Shown: positions 28,540 to 37,934 of the stretch, piece by piece | Position numbering within the stretch: the stretch's first letter is position 1 | Layout: each line of letters starts with the position of its first letter | Origin: Symbiodinium natans | Lineage: Eukaryota > Sar > Dinophyceae > Suessiales > Symbiodiniaceae | Direction of reading: 5' to 3' | DNA: 64,000 nt | Assembly (NCBI GenBank): GCA_905221605.1 | Contig: CAJNDS010001779.1 | Span: forward strand, 301,146 to 365,145 | The notes under the pieces: generated by a model | The model's database searches: none | Seen by the model: the letters and a program-made list of their open reading frames with translations, nothing else | Told to the model about the DNA's origin: nothing | Position numbers and translations under genes: made by a program

Positions 28540-28690
28540 ATGAAAAATTGGGTCCACCTGCTTCCCAAGACCCCGAAACATGAGATCCCAGATGACCTAG
28601 GGCCACAACACAGAAAACGCAGCTTTAAGCGTCTTCGGTACACAAATCCCATCGGAGCTCTAAACCCTACGTCAACGCCAAAGCACTTGG
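28540..28690. CDS. Candidate coding piece, strand unresolved
   Basis: The plus frame (LLPKTPKHEIPDDLGPQHRK) and minus frames are both open for over 50 codons. Located upstream of the tubulin ATG. Not recognised. Confidence 0.25.
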
Positions 28691-29349
28691 GCAATGGAGC
28701 TGCACAGGCTAGGGTAGACTAGTTTTTGGGGTTTAGGTTTAGGAACTTTAAGGCAACGCACAACGCACAACTCAAATGCACATGCGCACGCACATGCACG
28801 CACATGCATGCATAAATCCCCCCCTCTCTTCTTCACCTCCCTCGAAGGAACAGCTGAAGTGAACACAAGCATGCAACCCAAAACCCAAAACCCAAAACCC
28901 CAAACCCCAAACCCTAAACCCTAAACCTTGCACCCTAAACCCTAAAACGCCTGAGTCATGGTTCACATCACGGGAGAATGACCAACGCCTCTGAGGCACA
29001 TCTGAAAAAACTTCTCGAGCTCGTAGAACACAAGAAAATACCCACTTTGGGTTATAAAGTCTACAACATAAATGCCTATAGCCAACCCAAACAAATAACA
29101 CCTGTGACAAAATCCTAGTAGATACTACGAGTTAACCCTAAATATCGGCTTTTTGGGCGCGTCTTGCTGGTGCTTTGGTCGCGGCGCCAGGCGCCAATGG
29201 TGGAGTCTTAAACCCAACCCAAACAACTCTCAAGCCCTTTAAGGCCCTCAAACCTTGAAACCCTGTAAACCCCTATATACCAGCATAACTTAGCTTCAGA
29301 GCCCTTGGGCAGTCGATCTTCGACGCCCAGAGAAAGTTGTCAGAAAGAG

Positions 29350-29822
29350 TCATGCAAAGAAGGCAAGGCATAGGGTGAACACGCCGGGCAAGACGAGGGA
29401 GACAGGTGTAGCGAACGCTGCTGCCACCTGGGGGTCTGTCGTCCCCTGCACGCTGTAGACGTTGACCCCCCAAGTTGGGTCTGCGTTGGTGTCGCCCACA
29501 CTGCAGCAACCACAGTTGTTGTCACCTCTTGATCCATCTGGTTTGAAGCCGTTGGCGTGCTGAAAGAAAGAATAGCCTTGGTCGTGGCACGTTTGAGCAC
29601 ATTCACTGATGGATCGAGCCCCCAACCAATCCGTATTGCACCAGCAAAGCTCGCAGACTGAGTTGTAGTCCACTCTTCCTGGCACTATTGCTCGAAAGAC
29701 CTTGATTCCCCATCCGGAATCGCCGGCTGTCCACGAGAGGGAGGTGCAACAGGCGCAGTTGTTATCGCCCGAAGACCCGTCGCTTTTTGTACCGCTGGCA
29801 TGTTGGAAGACAGTACTTTTCC
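29350..29822 (-). CDS. Exon 3: Cys-rich repeats and C-terminal anchor signal
   Basis: Begins within a few bases of the MITE end (CACTGGGCTACTAAG). Ends with TGA at 29350-29352 after a 20-residue hydrophobic run. Repeats are spaced about 80 residues apart. Each has the signature DNNCxCC. Confidence 0.8.
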
Positions 29823-30480
29823 TTAGTAGCCCAGTGACTACCAAAAAAAGAGAAGAAGGGCATCTTTTTTTGGGGTTGGCAATTATAAGGGAACCCATAA
29901 CCCACCTAAACCCTAAACCCTAAACCCTAAACCCTAAACCCTAAACCCTAAGCCCTAAGCCCTAAACCCCTAAACCCTAAACCTCCCAAGAAAAAAAAAG
30001 GGTAAAAGGGCACCACTGGAGCTACGAAGTTTCAAGGCGCAGGCATCCCGACAGCTCTCTACCGACTGGAAGCCCAGCCATTCCACCGTGGGACACTCGC
30101 AGGTGCTGCAGATCCTATCATGGCTACACTCAGAAGGGTAGCTAAAAATTAAAATCTTAGCTGCCTTATTAAGAAACCCAATTAACCCAAAAAGGCTAAG
30201 GATCTAAAGTTGCAGTAAAGTACCACAAAGCTATTTTCTCCCCTTAGAACCTTCATAAACAATATTGCAGATCCTATATTCTCCCCTTAGAACCTTAGTA
30301 AACAATATTACTTCTTAATACCCTCTTGGGTTTTATATAAACAAAGATACAAGATAGTTCCCAAGGGGGATAGAGTATCTCTTCCACCTCAAACAACATA
30401 GTGGTGGTTGTGGTCGTGGGGCCGTCGGCCCGCGCCAGGCCGAAGAAGAACATGAGCAAAGCCATTACGTGGCTCTGCAT
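29350..30480 (-). CDS. Secreted, probably GPI-anchored tandem Cys-rich protein, 3 exons
   Basis: Exon 1 (30380-30480) has an N-terminal signal peptide (MQSHVMALLMFFFGLARADG) then a Thr run. Exon 2 (about 30030-30114) encodes ICSTCECPTVEWLGFQSVES and CRDACALK. Exon 3 (29350-about 29822) completes repeat 1 (FQHASGTKSDGSSGDNNCAC...WGIKVFRA) and holds all of repeat 2 (CELCWCNTDWLGARS...CHDQGYSFFQHANGFK...NCGCC...WGVNVYSV). The C terminus is hydrophobic (FATPVSLVLPGVFTLCLAFF) directly before TGA, typical of a GPI-attachment signal. The two repeats align throughout, proving the exon 2/3 join. Intron 1 holds repeat family E and a palindromic element. Intron 2 is a family D MITE itself split by a CCCTAAA tract. 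Intron 1 best fits a GA donor (GATACT) with AG|G. The fold resembles PAN/Apple or a similar surface module; function unknown. Confidence 0.75.
29826..30022. mobile_element. Family D MITE forming an intron, split by a telomere-type tract
   Basis: Ends GTAGCCCAGTGACTAC and CACCACTGGAGCTAC are the family TIRs. Compared with the copy at 28323, the sequence breaks after AACCCATAACCCA, where 29903-29988 is a CCCTAAA tract, and resumes with AAAAAAGGGTAAAAGG. The element fills the intron between exons 2 and 3 of the Cys-rich gene almost exactly. Confidence 0.85.
30030..30114 (-). CDS. Exon 2: first half of Cys-rich repeat 1
   Basis: Starts after GATAG with G ATC TGC. ICSTCECPTVEWLG aligns with VCELCWCNTDWLG of repeat 2, and CRDAC with CAQTC. 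The left edge meets the MITE end GTAGCTCCAGTGG. Confidence 0.75.
30121..30230 (+). mobile_element. Repeat family E, 110-bp copy with flanking duplication
   Basis: TGGCTACACTCAGAAGGGTA to TACCACAAAG, nearly identical to the copy at 49691-49800. GCAGATCCTAT occurs both just left (30109-30119) and at 30267-30277, and CTAT plus about 30 bases (TTCTCCCCTTAGAACCTT...) occur twice after it. It lies antisense in intron 1 of the Cys-rich gene, six bases from the exon 2 acceptor. Confidence 0.85.
30380..30480 (-). CDS. Exon 1: signal peptide
   Basis: MQSHVMALLMFFFGLARADG followed by six Thr and MLFEVEE. ATG at 30480, with AAACCTCAT on the plus strand, that is, just downstream of a CCCTAAACC tract in sense direction. 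Confidence 0.75.
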
Positions 30481-30501
30481 GAGGTTTAGGGTTTAGGGTT
30501 T

Positions 30502-30586
30502 ACCTGGACCCCCAAAGTATGTAAAAAAAACAGCCCAAGACCCTTAAAAGGGCTATTATTTTACATATTTTGGGGGTTGAGGTAGG
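30502..30586. mobile_element. MITE family J, second copy
   Basis: Practically identical to 15838-15922, inserted between TTTAGGG units (GGTTTACC...GGTAGGG). Confidence 0.9.
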
Positions 30587-31289
30587 GTTTAGGGCTTAGG
30601 GTTGGTAATCTCTAAGACCCATAAACCCTCAACCCCACGTCACCCCAATGATGATGGACACCACCGGACAAGCCGTCAGACGTTATGTGCAACACCTCAA
30701 GGCCTTGATGCCTGTCGTCTTCTTCGGATCAACCGTAATCAGAATGATACTCCTAAACCCTGAACCCTGAACCCTAAACCCTAAACCTCTTGCAAAGAAG
30801 TCCTGGCTTGAACCTTCCAGGCACTGCGTGTGCATCCGACACAAACCTTGCCACGCGTAGCAGGATCCTCACCAAATGAAACTGGAACCTACTATTTTCT
30901 GTAGAACCCCAAGAAACTAAAAACACAAAACTCCCCTTATAAGGAAGAATCTTTTGTGTTGCTTTGGAGGGGTTCTTAAAGTCTTTCTGCAAATAGAAGG
31001 AACAGGCAGGGCCCCATACCTGCAGTGGAAAGAAGTGACAGTTTTTTCAAGCTGGGAAGGCAGCTCGGAGACATGCTGGTCGCGAGCGCTGCATGATCCA
31101 ACTAGGGTTTAGGGTTTAGGGTTTAGGGTTTAGGGTTTAGGGTTTAGGGTTTGGGGTTTGGGGTTTGGGGTTTGGGGTTTGGGGTTTGGGTTTGGGGTTT
31201 GGGGTTTATGGTTTAGGGTTTAGGGTTTAGGGTTTCGGGTTTAGGGGTGCGTCGGGCTTACAGGGCTTAACCCCTGCACCCTACGCCAC

Positions 31290-31375
31290 CGCCCTCTAAC
31301 GCGACTTTCTGGGTACAGGAGAGCAGTACCGGGGGTTGCTATCGAAGTTGAGTCCCTCGTGTTGACCCTAAACCC
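31290..31375 (-). CDS. Candidate exon
   Basis: Minus frame GQHEGLNFDSNPRYCSPVPR then KSR and TAG. The spacing EGLxFDxxxxxC recalls the PAN-type exons upstream. Weak on its own. Confidence 0.35.
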
Positions 31376-32145
31376 CAAGATCCGTCTAGAACGAAGCCCG
31401 AAACCCTGTGAACCCATGTTCTGGTATCAAAATAAGCCCTACTTGGAGGTTCATAGGTAATTAAAAGTAGTTCTATAAGTACCCTAAACAACACTCTGTG
31501 AATCCCCAAGTCATGTGAACCCCATAAACCCTAAGACCTAGACCCTAAACCCTGTACTTTCTTCGCGTCTCACAGCATCTTGGGACATCAGCCTGCGAAA
31601 ATCAGCCTGCGAAAATGTCCACGCTGGCCGCCTGCCCGGCCCCGGGGTGGCGAAGAGCCTTCAAGATTAGAGGTTCGGCTTGAGGGTTTAGGGTTGAGAG
31701 TGTATGTGGCCTGCGAATGAGTTAGGATTTAGGGATTATCGGAAGTGAGCGGTGAATCTAAGGAGCGAATACTTGAGCGAGCGATTCACGGAGAGAAAGA
31801 AGTTTGGGTTTTCAAAGGAGCTCTTCTGAGTTTTTTTACTCGCCCCCTTATCGTAAGAATATATACGAGCGGGGTCATTGGGTTAGGGATAAGGGTTTAG
31901 GGCATCTTAGAGTTCAGAAGGTTTAGGGTTTAGGGTTTAGGGTTTAGGGTTTGGGGGGTGCTTAGGGGCTAGGGGGTTCAGGGACCGAGGATGGAACATG
32001 GCCATGCGTTGCGAGGAGCACCTTAAGGCACGACACGTCCCGAAGGTGATCCTCTTAAGGCCGTCAGAGGAATATACCATAGGGTTTAGTTAGGGTTTAG
32101 GGTCAGAATCCTGAAGATGATCCTGTTAAAGCCATCAGAGGGAGA

Positions 32146-32220
32146 TAAATAAATAAATAAATATATATATATATATCTATATATATATCTATATATATCT
32201 CTCTATATATATATATAGAG
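32146..32220. repeat. AAAT and TA/TC microsatellites
   Basis: (AAAT)4 then about 60 bases of TATA/TATC repeats. Confidence 0.95.
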
Positions 32221-32379
32221 GAGCCCTGTTGGACTCTTGGACTCTTGGCACCCTCGACCCTTGACCCGTAACAACCCTGAAGGGTTTTTGAAGAAGCAAT
32301 CCACGATGCTACGGGAGCCTAGAAGGAAGCAAAAAGGAAAGATGGGAGAGCCCCCCACCCCCCACCCCGAATCATCTGC

Positions 32380-32680
32380 AACCCAAGCCTTAAAACCCTC
32401 AAACCCTAATCGAACGAATCTGAGGGTCAGAAATGGGAATCAAAACGAGCAGAGCGCTCAAACATGAAGCTATTTTGTTGGATACGAGCACCCTGGGAGC
32501 CTCGGACCGTCGCGCATGTCGCAAGTATGGCGGCTTACAACTCGCAAGCCCGATAATGTCTACCCATGACTCCTCCCCTGCAGGCATTACAGGAGACACA
32601 CACCCACACACACAAACGTCTCTTTCGTCTATGCTGGAAGCTAGATGTTCACGTCCGAAACGATCGTCTCCTTTGGAGAG
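32380..32680. other. Open frames without assignable gene
   Basis: Both strands are open over about 32399-32690 (plus: ILLDTSTLGASDRRACRKYG; minus: SWVDIIGLASCKPPYLRHAR). The region carries no telomere-type tract, so it could be an exon or a promoter-type spacer. A family D-like MITE starts at 32695. Confidence 0.35.
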
Positions 32681-32796
32681 ACTATTAAAACCTAGGTTGC
32701 CCAGTAATTAACCTGGGAATAAGACGGGTGCCCCTTTCTTGCTTAAAAGGGTTTATAAGAGGGAACCTAAAGCCCCCCAAAACAGGAATAAGGGAA

Positions 32797-33067
32797 CCCT
32801 AAACCCTAAACCCTTTAAACCCTTTAAACCCTTTAAACCCTTAACCCTTTAACCCTTAAACCCTTAAACCCTGAAACCCTTAAACCCTTAAAGCCTTAAA
32901 CCCTTAAACCCTGAAACCCTTAAACCCTTACACCCTTAAACACTTAAACCCTTAAACCCTTAAACCCTTCTCCCTAAACCCTAACCCTAAACCCTGAAAC
33001 CCTTGAACCCTTGAACCCTTAAACCCTTAACCCTAAACCCTAAACCTTAAACCCTAAACCCTAAACT
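32797..33067. repeat. Long CCCTTAAA-rich variant tract
   Basis: About 35 units, mainly the octamer CCCTTAAA with CCCTGAAA and heptamer blocks at both ends. The longest such tract in the window. Confidence 0.95.
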
Positions 33068-33074
33068 ACTGGGC

Positions 33075-33165
33075 ATCCTAGAAACCGCCGTTGTAGGCAG
33101 CACAAGCCATGGACAATGCAGCAAGATCAGCTCCTCAAGCTGTTGCAGCGCCGTCCAAGACCACG
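33075..33165 (-). CDS. Candidate exon
   Basis: Minus frame WSWTALQQLEELILLHCPWL then VLPTTAV, between CCCTAAA on the left and TTTAGGG on the right. Not recognised. Confidence 0.35.
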
Positions 33166-33353
33166 ACAAAATTGGGTTTATGGTTTAGGGTTTAGGGTTT
33201 TCACAAGGGTTTAGGGTTTAGGGTTTAGGGCTACCAATGCAGGCAAATCGCACAAAACCGTTCAACAAACGATAATAACCCCCACATTGCCCTTAGAAGT
33301 AAGAATATGTTTCATGTTGTGGCAGGTTCTTTAAAGCGATTCGCAGGTACAGG

Positions 33354-33470
33354 TCACAGCGGGGAGTCTCTGGATGGGTCGTCGTACGAGCCTGACTCTG
33401 CCAGGGCCGGGCGCAGATAAAAGGCTGTAGGGCTTTTGCCACCCTCCTGGAAGACCATCTCACCCTCCTC
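33354..33470 (-). CDS. YGDR-type domain exon, possible C terminus
   Basis: EEGEMVFQEGGKSPTAFYLR then PALAESGSYDDPSRDSPL and TGA. MVFQEGG...AFYLR matches MKFADGG...AFYIY at 47.3 kb and LQFNRGS...RFYLR at 34.7 kb, so it is a third copy of that domain. A family K MITE ends immediately upstream of the acceptor. Confidence 0.6.
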   Translation of the reverse strand, partial: EEGEMVFQEGGKSPTAFYLRPALAESGSYDDPSRDSPL

Positions 33471-33472
33471 GA

Positions 33473-33592
33473 TTGGGGGTTTCCGAGATTAGGGGTACCC
33501 CGAAGGGTCCTTCTTGAAGGGGATTTTATTCAAACTTGTCGATTCGGGGGTGAAAAGGGATACCCCTATTTTCGTAAACCCCCAATTCCGCT
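33473..33592. mobile_element. MITE family K (TIR GGGGGTTTCCGA)
   Basis: GGGGGTTTCCGAGATTAGGG to CCCCTATTTTCGTAAACCCC. Copies at 43306-43415 and, partial, 50544-50600. In all three the element touches a readable exon. Confidence 0.8.
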
Positions 33593-33633
33593 TGGGGTCA
33601 GGGCCTGTAAGCGTTTAGGGTCTAGATTCTTGG

Positions 33634-33700
33634 GAACGAATGCCACTGATCTGGGGATGAGTTTGGGCATCTGGCGCCCTGGTGCAGCACTCGACCGTGA
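33634..33700 (-). CDS. Candidate Cys-containing exon
   Basis: Minus frame VECCTRAPDAQTHPQISGIR. Probably one of the Cys-rich module exons. Edges unclear. Confidence 0.4.
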
Positions 33701-33789
33701 CTAGCTTCTAGCTGCAGATACCCTGCCTTGCGGGTTCATCCTCGACTTCTGGTTTTAGCTTTTGGGGATTATAAGGTGTATAAGGAACC

Positions 33790-33905
33790 TTGGAGCGGGC
33801 CTGCTAAGGGTGACCTCCAGTGACAACTTGGCTTTCAACCCCAGTTATAGTCCAACCAGCCTGCTCAAGCGTGGCCAGAGTCCCCCGAGCCAGAACCCCT
33901 AAACC
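33790..33905 (-). CDS. Candidate exon before SCRC module
   Basis: Minus frame GTLATLEQAGWTITGVESQV then VTGGHP and a TAG. Pieces like EQAGWTI resemble the start of the PAN-type module at 41.0 kb (AQGWSIVEDSEQC). Confidence 0.4.
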
Positions 33906-33909
33906 CTGA

Positions 33910-33960
33910 ACGCTCCTCGGTGACGTTGGCCACCTTGCACCTGCAGCTGAGTGAGGTTTA
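33910..33960 (-). CDS. PAN-like fragment exon (SCRCKVANVTEE)
   Basis: SCRC followed by K/V residues matches the second half of the PAN-like modules (SCRCVG). About 14 codons readable. Confidence 0.45.
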
Positions 33961-34016
33961 GTTCAGGGCTTAGGGGTTTAGGGTATCTGGGGTTCAGGGG
34001 TTTCAGGCTCTAGGGC

Positions 34017-34024
34017 ATGCATCC

Positions 34025-34056
<32 letters not shown>

Positions 34057-34086
34057 GTATATATAGCACATACATACATACATACA

Positions 34087-34120
<34 letters not shown>

Positions 34121-34260
34121 CATATATCATCTATCTATCCATCCATCCATCCATCCATCGATCTATCTATACATACATACATACATACATACATACATAC
34201 ATACATACTGTATGTCTGTATGTATGCATGTATATATATACATATAACTAATTATAATCA
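34017..34260. repeat. AT and TACA/ATCC microsatellite block
   Basis: (TA)n, (CATA)n of about 12 and 10 units, and (ATCC)5. Gives nonsense Tyr/Ile/His frames. Confidence 0.97.
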
Positions 34261-34296
34261 TGTATAATTATATATCTGGGCCATTCCTCATGGGTT

Positions 34297-34389
34297 CTTA
34301 CCAGCCGGGCACTTTCCAGGGCACTGAGCCCCGCGCCCGTACCAGCCGCAGCCCGTCTCACCTGAATCTGCAGATGCAGCGATGACAAC
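34297..34389 (-). CDS. Cys-rich exon (EGF-like appearance)
   Basis: Acceptor GCCCAG|GTT and a GTAAGA donor frame VVIAASADSGETGCGWYGRG then AQCPGKCPAG. Four Cys in about 14 residues. Both splice sites are canonical, rare here. Confidence 0.6.
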
Positions 34390-34574
34390 CTGGGCGTTTA
34401 GGGTTTGTCCGGGTTTAGGGTTTAGGGTTTGGGGTTTAGGGTTTGGGGTTTAGGGTTTGGGGTTTAGGGTTCTGGGTTGCTCACCTACGAAAAGGGTGCC
34501 CTGTTTTGTTGCAACGGGTTCAAATGGGATCCTTGCCCTGAGAGAAGGAATACGAGAACTATTGGGCATCCTAG

Positions 34575-34832
34575 CAGCTCGGTCGCCAAAGTAGGCGCAG
34601 GTGCCGTCCTTGCTGATCCCCGCCGGTGCCCGCAGGTAGAATCGTGGCTGGAACGAGACATCTGAGCCGCGGTTGAATTGCAGGCAATCGCCGTCATGGC
34701 CGACGCTGCAGCCATGCGCACCGCAGAAGGGCGACAACACATCGTTGAATCTGCACAGCTTGCCTGAGTGTCTTGTGTTGAGGCAAAATACGTTTTTGGC
34801 ATTCCCCGCGGCAAAGCAAACAGCTAAGCAGG
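34575..34832 (-). CDS. YGDR-type domain exon, second copy
   Basis: Starts near CTTAG with VCFAAGNAKNVFCLNTRHSG. Contains SPFCGAHGCSVGHDGDCLQF, FYLRAPAGISKDGTC and AYFGDRA. The order CGxxGC - D...LxF - G - FYxR - GxC - FGD is the same as in the exon at 47231-47518. Cys pattern suggests an extracellular fold. Confidence 0.65.
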
Positions 34833-34914
34833 AGTGCAGGCCGTCAGGCAGTCTCCCCGAGTTCGGGGTTCAATATCTTGAGGAGAAAGATCCCTAAAAA
34901 AACCCTAATCCTAA

Positions 34915-35028
34915 ACCCTAAAGCACCTTAAGCCTTCTCTGCCGCGCTGCGTCTGCCACCTCCTGGCCGTCTTGGCAGTGCTTCTTGGCCCGGGATCACG
35001 CAGCGGCAGCTGTCTTTCTGGGCTTTGC
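34915..35028 (-). CDS. PAN-like fragment exon (KDSCRCVIPG)
   Basis: Minus frame KDSCRCVIPGQEALPRRPGG followed by GRRSAAEKA. KDSCRCV is identical in spacing to the modules at 37.4, 39.4 and 44.3 kb. Confidence 0.55.
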
Positions 35029-35124
35029 AGGGGATGTTGGAGGGGAGGGGTCGGGGTAGAGCATGGGTGCAAGTACACTCAGGGAATCTCTATATGGGCA
35101 AACCCTAAACCCTAAACCCTAAAC

Positions 35125-35238
35125 CATAGTCTTGATAGCTTCGGGTTTCGGCGCCTGTTGAAGTAGAAAGCGCATCTCGGGTGCACCCACGATAGTATAG
35201 ACCGCAAGGAGAAGGGATCATGAAGGCCTGCTCTGTCT
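35125..35238 (-). CDS. Candidate exon
   Basis: Minus frame RAGLHDPFSLRSILSWVHPR then CAFYFNRRRNP. Protein-like, not assigned. Confidence 0.35.
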
Positions 35239-35244
35239 CGCCCC

Positions 35245-35334
35245 CTAAACCCTAAACCCTAAACCCTAAACCCTAAACCCTAAACCCTAAACCCTAAACC
35301 CTAAACCCTAAACCCTAAACCCTAAACCCTAAAC
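35245..35334. repeat. CCCTAAA tract of about 13 units
   Basis: Perfect heptamers, C-strand orientation. Confidence 0.96.
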
Positions 35335-35420
35335 TGTTCGACATCCAATTCTAAGTCTCATAAGCCCGAAGCTGAGGCTCCAAGCCAGAGTCCTAAGCCC
35401 CTAACTCCCAGGGACTCCTA

Positions 35421-35545
35421 CAGGGTGGGGCCCCCTTACTATACTAAGTGTAGTTAAGGGACTTATAACCTAACTTAGGGTCCTTATAACCCAATTTAGG
35501 GCCCTTATAACTCTACTTATAACTAGGGGGCCCCACCCTGTATAA
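35421..35545. mobile_element. MITE family C, near-identical to the 60826 copy
   Basis: TACAGGGTGGGGCCCCCTTA to AGGGGGCCCCACCCTGTA. Differs from 60826-60949 at about two positions over some 124 bases. TA at both flanks is compatible with a TA target duplication. Confidence 0.93.
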
Positions 35546-35704
35546 GCCCTGTTAGTTGGCATCTTCCCCGCAAACTACTAACAGCCTCACTAGGGACTAT
35601 GAGAGGGGTACTATAGTGCCTTTTAAGGAGATGCTAGTATCCAAAGTTACAAAGAGTCCTTTATAAGGAATCCCTACTAAGGACCGCTAGTATAAGCCCT
35701 AGAA

Positions 35705-35791
35705 GGTTGGGATGTTCCACCTTTTCCTAACAGTCCTTAATGGGAATTATAGTAGGGGGTACGATAATCCCTATTAAGGACATCCCAACCT
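35705..35791. mobile_element. MITE family B copy
   Basis: GGTTGGGATGTTCCACCTTT to AGGACATCCCAACC. Confidence 0.85.
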
Positions 35792-36011
35792 AATATAGGG
35801 GCCTCATCAATTAAAATAGGGTATTGAGGGATTAATTATTGTATACAGTATATTTATACAGGGACCATCAGCGAATTATGGTCGTAATTGTTCCGACCCC
35901 TATATTACCGTTTCTAGCCCTAAACCCTAAACCCTAAACCCTAAACCCTGAACCCTAAAGCCTAAAGCCTAAAGCCTAAAGCCTAAAGCCTAAAGCCTAA
36001 ACGTAAACCCT

Positions 36012-36140
36012 AAACCAAGCCCTATGGCAAGTTCGGCGCCCAGCTTCTCGGACTTGAGTGGTGTAGTCAAAGAGCACTCGCCCGGTCTGCGAATCGATGC
36101 CCCCGGCGGCCCAGCAGAACCTGGAAGGGTCATCTTCCCT
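36012..36140 (-). CDS. PAN-like module exon
   Basis: Minus frame EDDPSRFCWAAGGIDSQTGR then VLFDYTTQVREAGRRTC. AAGG...FDYT...C matches TAGGVAFDYTLT...SC of the other modules with an insert. Immediately upstream is a family C MITE (36146), so the MITE lies in the preceding intron. Confidence 0.6.
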
Positions 36141-36145
36141 ACAAC

Positions 36146-36251
36146 TACAGGGCGGGGCCCCCTTACTATACTAACTGTAGTTAAGGGACTTATATAACCC
36201 AATTTAGGGCCCTTATAACTCTACTTATAACTAGGGGGCCCCACCCTGTAA
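36146..36251. mobile_element. MITE family C, internally deleted copy
   Basis: Same ends as 35421-35545, but about 20 bases between CTTATA and CCCAATTTAGG are missing. Confidence 0.93.
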
Positions 36252-36340
36252 GGCTCAAAGTAGCCCAACAAACCTATATATTTCGGGTGTTTAGGTTTTT
36301 ACGGCTTAGGGTTTAGGGTTTAGGGCCCAACAAACCTTCT

Positions 36341-36438
36341 GATGCTCCCCCTTATACTACCAGTCCTTCATAGGGATTCTAAACCCCCCATTTTTATCCC
36401 GTTTAAGGGCTGTTAACTTAAAGGGGAACATCCCAAGC
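36341..36438. mobile_element. MITE family B copy
   Basis: GATGCTCCCCCTTATACTAC to GGGGAACATCCCAAGC. Confidence 0.85.
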
Positions 36439-36863
36439 TTAGGGCTTAGGGTTTATAGGGCCGTGTTTCAGAAGGCGTATCGGAATGAACGAAAACATCA
36501 CTGCAGCCATCCGAAATGGAGCCCGAGCGGCGCGCCGCAGGCGGCCTCATCGGCAAATCTCCCAGAAAAGAGAACCTCGGCTTTTCTGAATCAGTTTAGG
36601 GTTTAGGGTTTAGGGTTGAGGGCTTCAAAAATCATGATCTTAGCAGTCGCATCATAATGACTAAGTATGGTTCGGGCATCGGCATCCCTGCCCAAAGGGT
36701 GCATGTACCTTTATAGTCTATACTTGGGCCTTGCAAGGGTCTTTCTATATATATATATATATGTATATGCATACGTAGTAGGCTGGGCTGGCTTAAAGGA
36801 TATATATATATATATTCAGAGTGTCGCTGTAGGACCCAAGTATGTACCATACAGGTACAAGGA

Positions 36864-36956
36864 CCCTCTACTCCCCCAACAAAAAAAACCTTCTTCCTCA
36901 TAAGGGCAGGATAGGGATGATTACTTTTTGGGGGGTTCTCCAGCACATAGTAGCAG
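36864..36956. mobile_element. MITE family F copy
   Basis: CTCTACTCCCCCAACAAA, inner CCTTCTTCCTCATAAGGGC and the end GGGGTTCTCCAGCACATAGT. Relatives at 40060-40176 and 60950-61056. Confidence 0.7.
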
Positions 36957-37395
36957 AACAAAACCCTAAACCCTAAACCCTGAACCCTAAACCCGAAACC
37001 CTAAACCCCAAACCCGAAACCCTAAACCCTAAACCCTAAACCCTTAGGGTTGTGCAGAACCAAGAGGCCGTCTCCGGAAACTCCGGCACTTCCCCGAGCC
37101 GACAGGAGACGGACTGGGGGAGCGCGCAGAAGCGGCGCTTGTCCCGGCCTCTTATGGGGGTTCTTTAGGGTTTAGGGTTTAGGGTTTAGGGTTTAGGGTT
37201 TAGGGTTCAAGGGGGGGGGTGTAACCTAAAGTTCCCTAGTACTCCCAACCACTCCCTAAGCCTCCCGCAGGTTCCCTGGGCACCTACCCCCCCCCCATAT
37301 GATAAACCCTAAACCCTAAACCCTTAACCCTAAACCCTAAAACCCTAAACCCTAAACCCTAAACCCTAAGAGGACCCTACGAGGCCTGGATTGCT

Positions 37396-37447
37396 CCAGG
37401 GATTCCTGGCGCCCTCGGGGCCGACGCAGCGGCAGCTGTCGGATTTC
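37396..37447 (-). CDS. PAN-like module, second-half exon (KSDSCRCVG)
   Basis: Acceptor CGAG|G, then AAA TCC GAC AGC TGC: KSDSCRCVGPEGARNPW. Joins in phase to the exon at 37732-37794 to give FDYTLTLKSDSCRCVG, equal to FDFTLTPRKDSCRCVG at 44.3 kb. The intron would be GA-AG, with GAAA at both junctions. Confidence 0.7.
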
Positions 37448-37731
37448 CTCGCTGACGTTTTTGGGGGGATTAGGGTCTAGGGTTTAGGGTTTCTATAGGG
37501 TTTAAGGTTTAGGCTTTAAGGTTTAGGGTTTAGGGGGCGTAGGGGAGGGGGGGAAAGGTTTGGAATGAAAGCCTTTGGGGTTTAAAGCGGGGCTTGAAGT
37601 ACCTCCGAACCCGAAACCCTGAACCCTGAGCCCTAAACCCTAAACCCTAAACCCTAAACCCTAAACCCTAAACCCTAAACCCTGAGCCCTAGTGAAGGCT
37701 AAAGGCTACCCCACGCATGAAGCTAAGTTTC

Positions 37732-37794
37732 AGCGTCAGGGTGTAGTCGAAAGCCACGCCCCCGGCTGTGAAGCATGCCTCCGCGCACTGCGAC
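37732..37794 (-). CDS. PAN-like module, first-half exon (CAEACFTAGGVAFDY)
   Basis: Acceptor ACCCAG|G, frame SQCAEACFTAGGVAFDYTLT. CxxxCFxAGGxAFDY is the PAN/Apple-like core that recurs at 39.4 and 44.3-44.6 kb. CCCTAAA tract on the left, TTTAGGG tract on the right. Confidence 0.7.
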
Positions 37795-37802
37795 CTGGGT
37801 GT

Positions 37803-37862
37803 AGGGTTTAGGGTTTAGGGTTTAGGGTTTAGGGTTTAGGGTTTAGGGTTTAGGGTTTAGAG
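37803..37862. repeat. TTTAGGG tract of about 8 units
   Basis: Perfect units starting nine bases from the exon border at 37794. Confidence 0.95.
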
Positions 37863-37934
37863 AGGTTGGTTTCCCGGCCCTCAATAGGGTTGAGGGTTTA
37901 AAGGCTTTAGGGAAAAATTCTGAGTAATGTTGCA

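Noticed and set aside
34017..34247. Tyr/Ile/His-rich open frame
   Set aside because: Microsatellite (TACA)n and (TA)n. The same holds near 49240 and 63645.
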